Source: Ardenticatenaceae bacterium (lineage in GTDB: Bacteria; Chloroflexota; Anaerolineae; Promineifilales; Promineifilaceae). From it: a DNA stretch of 64,000 nt. Shown here one piece after another: positions 60,245-64,000 of this stretch. Made by a program: the position numbers and the translations under genes. Positions within the stretch are counted from its first letter, which is position 1. Each line of letters starts with the position of its first letter. The notes beneath the pieces are model-generated. The model did not search any database. It was not told the DNA's origin and saw nothing but the letters and a program-made list of their open reading frames with translations. The DNA lies in NCBI GenBank assembly GCA_020634455.1, contig JACKBQ010000002.1, positions 1,736,001-1,800,000 on the forward strand, read 5' to 3'.

Positions 60245-61564
60245 ATGAGCGAGAAAACCCTCGTAATTGGCGCTGGCATGGCTGGCATTATGGCCGCCCG
60301 CACGCTGCACGATGCTAACTACGACGTCACCGTTTTAGAGGCGCGAGACCGATTGGGTGGGCGCACCCACACGGACAGCAGTCTGGGCAACACCGTTGAC
60401 TTGGGCGCGGCCTGGATTCACGGCCCGGATGGCAATCCGCTGACGCCGCTGGCGGAGCAGTTGGGCGTGGGCATGGGATACACGGACTTTTTGAACGAGT
60501 CGGGAACGGCCGTTCAAGCCTACACCGCCGACGGCACCCCAATCAACATGGCCGAGTACACGCGCGGGCAGCTGCTGGCCAACGCCGCCTTCATCAAAGC
60601 CAAAGCGTCTATTCTCTACCAGCCGCCAGACAACCCCCAAAGCCTGAAGGATTGGCTGGAGCACGGGCTGCCCCAACCAGAAACGATGACCGCTGCCGAA
60701 ACGATGGGCTTCGATTACTGGTCGCGCATCCGCACCGAGTACAGCGACGCTTCCGATTGGGATTTGATCAACTGGACGATGATGTCGGGACATTACGCAA
60801 AATTGCCCGGCGGCGATATGTTGCTCCACGGTGGCGGCTACAAGGTGCTGATTGATCAGTTGGTTGAGGGGCTGGATGTGAGGATGGAAACGGCCGTTTC
60901 CCACATCACCACCACGCCAGAGCAAGTGCACATCCAGACCAATCGTGGTGAATTCAGCGCCAACCGGGTGATCCTCACCCTGCCGCTGGGCGTGCTCAAA
61001 TCGGGGCAAATTCAATTTGAGCCACCGCTGCCCACCGCGAAACAGCAAGCCATCCAGCGCATTGGCTTTGGCAACTACGAAAAGCTGGCCCTGCGCTTCG
61101 ACAAATTTTACTGGCCGCGCGAGCAGCAGCGTTTCAACTACCTCAGCGACGGCGAACCATCGCTGTTTAACGCCTGGCTTAACACCGGGCACTACACCGG
61201 CACGCCCATCATCGTGGCCTACCACGCCGGGCGGCGCGCCCGCGCCATTAACCAATGGAGCGATGAGAAATTGCTGGAAGGCGCTTTAACCGTCATGCAG
61301 CGGCTGTTTGGCGACGAATTTGGCCCGATTCCCGCGCCAGAGGCCTACGTGCGCACCCACTGGCAAAGCGATCCACTGGCCAACGGTAGCTACTCCTTTG
61401 ACCAGGTTGGCCAGCAGCCCACCGACCGCCGAACCCTGGCGGAATCTATCAATCAACAGCTATTTTTTGCAGGCGAGGCCACCCATCCCCACTTTTACGC
61501 CACCGTGCATGGCGCGTATGAGACGGGGGTGCGGGCAGCGCGAGAAGTAATCGGTATTCGGTAA
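60245..61564 (+). CDS. FAD-dependent amine oxidase (polyamine oxidase-like)
   Basis: 439 residues. FAD motif VIGAGMAGIMAARTL (6-20), then the GG motif ARDRLGGRTHTD (about 36-47) and the amine-oxidase signature GAAWIHGPDGNPL (about 57-69, with the His typical of polyamine oxidases). The C-terminal FAD contact FAGEATHPHFYATVHGAYE (about 409-427) is intact. It oxidises a secondary or primary amine with O2, giving an aldehyde, H2O2 and amine. Its place between the ALDH and aminotransferase genes supports spermidine or putrescine as substrate. Confidence 0.9.
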   Translation: MSEKTLVIGAGMAGIMAARTLHDANYDVTVLEARDRLGGRTHTDSSLGNTVDLGAAWIHGPDGNPLTPLAEQLGVGMGYTDFLNESGTAVQAYTADGTPINMAEYTRGQLLANAAFIKAKASILYQPPDNPQSLKDWLEHGLPQPETMTAAETMGFDYWSRIRTEYSDASDWDLINWTMMSGHYAKLPGGDMLLHGGGYKVLIDQLVEGLDVRMETAVSHITTTPEQVHIQTNRGEFSANRVILTLPLGVLKSGQIQFEPPLPTAKQQAIQRIGFGNYEKLALRFDKFYWPREQQRFNYLSDGEPSLFNAWLNTGHYTGTPIIVAYHAGRRARAINQWSDEKLLEGALTVMQRLFGDEFGPIPAPEAYVRTHWQSDPLANGSYSFDQVGQQPTDRRTLAESINQQLFFAGEATHPHFYATVHGAYETGVRAAREVIGIR

Positions 61565-61622
61565 TCGGTGAACGGTAATCGGTAAGGCATACCGATTACG
61601 GATTTCCGACCACCGTTCACCT
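61555..61622. repeat. Intergenic stem-loop of GGTAATCGGT words
   Basis: GGTAATCGGTGAACGGTAAT on the left faces ATACCGATTACGG and CACCGTTCACC on the right. Same family as 21051-21120. It overlaps the last codon of the amine oxidase gene. Confidence 0.6.
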
Positions 61623-61640
61623 CAAAAAAAGGAAACACAC

Positions 61641-62906
61641 ATGTCCACAAACCACCTCTCCCCTGTCTGGACGCACCTGACCGAGATGCAGCCGGTACGG
61701 GCGGAGCGCATCTTTTTTTACGACGCCGAGGGTAACCAGTACATCGATTTCACCTCCGGCATTGGCGTGATGAACACCGGGCACAGCCACCCGCGCATCG
61801 TGCAGGCAATTCAGGCGCAGGCAGAGCAGCTCATCTTTGGCCAGATGAACATTGTGATGACGCCCGCGGCCATCGAGCTGGCCAACGCCCTAAATGAAGT
61901 GACGCCAGCGGCGATTGACAGCTTCTTCTTCTCCAACAGCGGCGCAGAAGCGGTGGAGGGCGCGGTAAAGCTGGCGCGGCAGACGACCGGGCGGCGCAAT
62001 ATCGTTGTGTTCCAGGGCAGCTTCCACGGCCGTACCGCCCAAACGATGGCAATGACGACCTCGAAATACGTCTATCGCTACAACTACCAGCCCCTGCCTG
62101 GCGGCATTGTCACCGCGCCGTTCCCCTACAGCTACTACTACGGCTGGGACGAGGAGGAAACGACGGAATGGTGCCTGAAGCAGCTCCATTTACTGCTCAA
62201 AAGCCAGACCGCGCCGGACGAAACGGCCGCTATCATCATCGAACCCGTTTTGGGCGAAGGTGGCTACGTGCCCGCCCCACCCGCCTTCTTGCAAGAGCTG
62301 CGCCAATTGTGCACCGACCACGGCATTTTGCTGATTGCCGATGAGGTGCAAAGTGGGTTCGGCCGTACCGGCAAATTTTTCGGCTTCGACCACGCGGGCA
62401 TCGTGCCGGACATCCTTGTCATGGCCAAGGGGCTGGGCAGCGGCATGCCAATCTCGGCCATTGGGGCCAGCGAGGCGCTGATGAGCCAGTGGAAACCGGG
62501 CACGCACGGCGGCACATACGGCGGCGGCAATGCCCTGGCGTTGGTCGCGGCCAAAACCACCATTGACGTCATCCGCGAGGAAAAGCTGGTGGAAAATGCC
62601 GCCGCGCGGGGCAAGCAGCTCATCGGGGCATTGCGCAAATTGCAGGCCAAGCACCCCGTCATCGGCGATGTGCGCGGGCTAGGCTTAATGGTTGGCGTGG
62701 AGTTCACCCAGCCTAACGGCGAGCCTGATGCGGACCGAGCGACCTTGGTCGCCAATGCTTGCAAGGCCCGCAACCTGCTCCTGCTCACCTGCGGCAGCTA
62801 CGGCAACGTCATCCGCTGGATTCCGCCCCTGGTGGTAAACGCGGCGGAGATGGATACGGCCGTACACATTTTTAGCGAAGCACTAGAAGAGGTGAGTGAA
62901 AAGTAA
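61641..62906 (+). CDS. Class III aminotransferase (4-aminobutyrate aminotransferase-like)
   Basis: 421 residues with AAGGAAAC upstream. SGIGVMNTGHSHPRI (about 34-48), SGAEAVEGAVKLAR (about 97-110), the Asp of IADEVQSGFGRTG (about 232-244) and the PLP Lys in MAKGLGSGMPIS (near 263) are GabT/PuuE signatures. It would move the amino group of GABA (or another omega-amine such as putrescine) to 2-oxoglutarate, completing the route from polyamines to succinate semialdehyde. No succinate-semialdehyde dehydrogenase is visible in the window after it. Confidence 0.9.
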   Translation: MSTNHLSPVWTHLTEMQPVRAERIFFYDAEGNQYIDFTSGIGVMNTGHSHPRIVQAIQAQAEQLIFGQMNIVMTPAAIELANALNEVTPAAIDSFFFSNSGAEAVEGAVKLARQTTGRRNIVVFQGSFHGRTAQTMAMTTSKYVYRYNYQPLPGGIVTAPFPYSYYYGWDEEETTEWCLKQLHLLLKSQTAPDETAAIIIEPVLGEGGYVPAPPAFLQELRQLCTDHGILLIADEVQSGFGRTGKFFGFDHAGIVPDILVMAKGLGSGMPISAIGASEALMSQWKPGTHGGTYGGGNALALVAAKTTIDVIREEKLVENAAARGKQLIGALRKLQAKHPVIGDVRGLGLMVGVEFTQPNGEPDADRATLVANACKARNLLLLTCGSYGNVIRWIPPLVVNAAEMDTAVHIFSEALEEVSEK

Positions 62907-62963
62907 AAGTAAAAAGTGACAAGTTAAGCCCACTTTTTACTTTTCACTTATCACTTTTCACTC
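62894..62963. repeat. Intergenic stem-loop of GTGAAAAGT words
   Basis: GAGTGAAAAGTAAAAGT on the left faces ACTTTTTACTTTTCACTT and ATCACTTTTCACTC on the right. It overlaps the final codons of the aminotransferase gene and lies before the GcvT-like gene. Confidence 0.6.
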
Positions 62964-62990
62964 CTTTTACTCACAACAACTGGAAACAAA

Positions 62991-64000
62991 ATGGTCAAAA
63001 CAACCCCCTTCTACCCTCGCCTCGCCCCATTGAGCGAAACGATGCTGTGGAAGCATTGGGCGGGCTACGCAGCGGCGCAAAATTATCAATTTTCGACCCT
63101 GTTTGAGTATTTCGCCATCCGCAGCGGCGTGGCGGTGTTCGACACCTCGCCGCTGTTCAAGTACCGCATCCAGGGGCCAGACGCCGAAAGCTTTCTGGCG
63201 GGCGTCCTGGCTCGGGACATCTGCAGCTGCCAGCCGGGGCAGGCGCAGTACACCATCTGGTGCGACAGCGACGGCTACATGCTGGAGGATGGCGTGGTGC
63301 TGCGGCTGAGCGACGATGAGTTTTTGCTCACGGCCGCCGAGCCGAATTTGCTCTATTTTTCCAACTTAATCGGCCGTCGCCGCGTAGAAATTAGCGATAT
63401 TTCCAAGGAGCACGGCATTTTGGCGGTGCAGGGGCCGCACTCCCGCACCGTGCTGGCCCAGCTCACCAAAGCGGCCACCGACCTGCCCTACTTCCACGTC
63501 ACCCAGACTAAAATCGCCAAGAAGCCCGTCATTTTGTCCCGCACGGGCTTCACCGGCGACCTGGGCTACGAAATTTGGATCAAGGCAGACGATGCACTGG
63601 CGGTCTGGGATGCGCTGATGGAAGCGGGCGCGGGCCACAATATCCTGCCGATGGGGCTGTGGGCGTTGAAAATGGCCCGCATCGAGGCGGGGCTGCTGTT
63701 GATGGATGCAGATTTTGCTTCGGCGCGGCACGCCTGGATAGACAGGCAGCGGGAGACGCCGCTGGAGCTGGGTTTTGATTGGATGTTCAGGAGGTTGGGG
63801 AGTGAGGAACGGCCGTTTATAGGCCGCGCCGCCATCGAAAATGAAATCAAAAACAAAACCTCCCGCTGGAAAACGGTGGGGCTCATGCTCGATTGGCAGC
63901 ATTACGACCAGGCTTTCAACGACCTCGGTCTCATCCCGCCCAAAGACCACATGCCCCTCGAAGAAACGCACTCGCTCTACGACGCGGAGCGCAACTACCT
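62991..64000 (+). CDS. GcvT-like aminomethyltransferase family protein (partial)
   Basis: 336 codons from ATG 62991, still open at the window end. The start MVKTTPFYPRLAPLSE is followed by the GcvT core: YFAIRSGVAVFDTSPL (about 39-54), GPDAESFLAGVLARDI (about 60-75), ILAVQGPHSR (about 144-153), and SRTGFTGDLGYEIWI (about 183-197), where Asp and Glu line the folate pocket. GcvT-type proteins move a methyl or methylene group from an amine to tetrahydrofolate. Here it may demethylate a methylated amine entering the polyamine cluster. The gene ends beyond the window. Confidence 0.85.
   Translation, partial: MVKTTPFYPRLAPLSETMLWKHWAGYAAAQNYQFSTLFEYFAIRSGVAVFDTSPLFKYRIQGPDAESFLAGVLARDICSCQPGQAQYTIWCDSDGYMLEDGVVLRLSDDEFLLTAAEPNLLYFSNLIGRRRVEISDISKEHGILAVQGPHSRTVLAQLTKAATDLPYFHVTQTKIAKKPVILSRTGFTGDLGYEIWIKADDALAVWDALMEAGAGHNILPMGLWALKMARIEAGLLLMDADFASARHAWIDRQRETPLELGFDWMFRRLGSEERPFIGRAAIENEIKNKTSRWKTVGLMLDWQHYDQAFNDLGLIPPKDHMPLEETHSLYDAERNY

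Larger units (their letters stand above)
40..63816. repeat. Highly iterated palindrome ACGGCCGT dispersed over the window
   Basis: A hand count finds about 100 exact copies of the octamer ACGGCCGT, the first at 40-47 and the last at 63809-63816, about one per 600 bp; chance would give one or two. Roughly 40 further CGGCCG cores have other flanks. Most copies are in genes, in all three codon phases (Thr-Ala-Val, Asn-Gly-Arg, Arg-Pro), on both strands; some are intergenic (27805, 50879, 51035) and one lies in a promoter spacer (4844-4851). The longest gap is 40907-45050, covering the GTPase cassette. It resembles the HIP1 palindrome of cyanobacteria in behaviour, not in sequence. Confidence 0.85.

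Noticed and set aside
1..64000. CRISPR arrays and tRNA genes
   Set aside because: No regularly spaced 24-40 nt direct repeats, and no cloverleaf-like segments with a GGTTCGANTCC T-arm were found on either strand.

Overview
The window looks like chromosomal DNA of an environmental bacterium, most probably a Chloroflexota (Anaerolineae-like) organism. This is inference: there is no rRNA gene here. It rests on Thr/Pro-rich surface linkers behind single membrane anchors, several lipoproteins with C-G-G after the lipobox, an F420-type deazaflavin oxidoreductase, tandem Nudix and GNAT fusions, and multihaem cytochrome/NrfD modules. The DNA is moderately GC-rich, genes are dense on both strands, and no tRNA, rRNA, CRISPR array or intact insertion sequence was seen.

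Layout. 0-4.6 kb: end of an NAD synthase gene, a secreted subtilisin-like protease, a conserved protein of uncertain role, a nucleotidyltransferase and a CPBP membrane protease. 4.8-8.4 kb: a TetR-led operon (glycosyltransferase, DinB-like protein, deazaflavin oxidoreductase, membrane protein) with a strong promoter and two candidate operators. 8.4-17.1 kb: a LysR regulator and two divergent operons for extracytoplasmic electron transfer and sulfur handling: a four-domain rhodanese lipoprotein and a 12-haem cytochrome split by an in-frame TGA on the minus strand; an octahaem cytochrome, a Tat-exported four-cluster ferredoxin subunit, an NrfD-type quinone subunit and a DUF333-like lipoprotein on the plus strand. 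17.3-27.7 kb: N-formylglutamate amidohydrolase-like protein, isoprenylcysteine methyltransferase-like protein, a single rhodanese lipoprotein, MscS channel, two beta-oxidation enzymes, potassium channel, tandem Nudix protein, sensor kinase and a Thr/Pro-rich membrane protein. 28-41.6 kb: APC transporter plus ALDH7 dehydrogenase, tandem GNAT, acyl-CoA synthetase/acetyltransferase, PyrE, a lipoprotein, a Cys/Met-metabolism PLP enzyme and a dimethylglycine-dehydrogenase-like flavoprotein. 41.6-44.7 kb: an AT-rich cassette of three different P-loop GTPases, the first with a domain resembling the effector-associated domains of bacterial conflict systems. 45-51.6 kb: OsmC, a probably frameshifted small membrane protein, a histone-deacetylase-family amidohydrolase, a Ser/Thr kinase fused to two formylglycine-generating-enzyme-like domains, and an Xre regulator. 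51.7-64 kb: an Lrp regulator followed by PotABCD-type polyamine uptake, an aldehyde dehydrogenase, an amidohydrolase, an amine oxidase, a GABA-type aminotransferase and a truncated GcvT-like gene, which reads as a polyamine import and catabolism unit.

Two features cut across the gene map. The 8-bp palindrome ACGGCCGT occurs about one hundred times (hand count), about one per 600 bp where one or two would be expected by chance. It lies mostly inside genes and is read as Thr-Ala-Val, Asn-Gly-Arg or Arg-Pro. It is absent from the GTPase cassette. Second, many intergenic spacers carry stem-loops built from short iterated words (GTGAAAAGT, GGTAATCGGT, ATCCGTGTC, GCCACAGAG types) in inverted orientation. 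The strongest candidate for an undescribed system is the GTPase cassette; the iterated palindrome is the strongest genome-scale signal.
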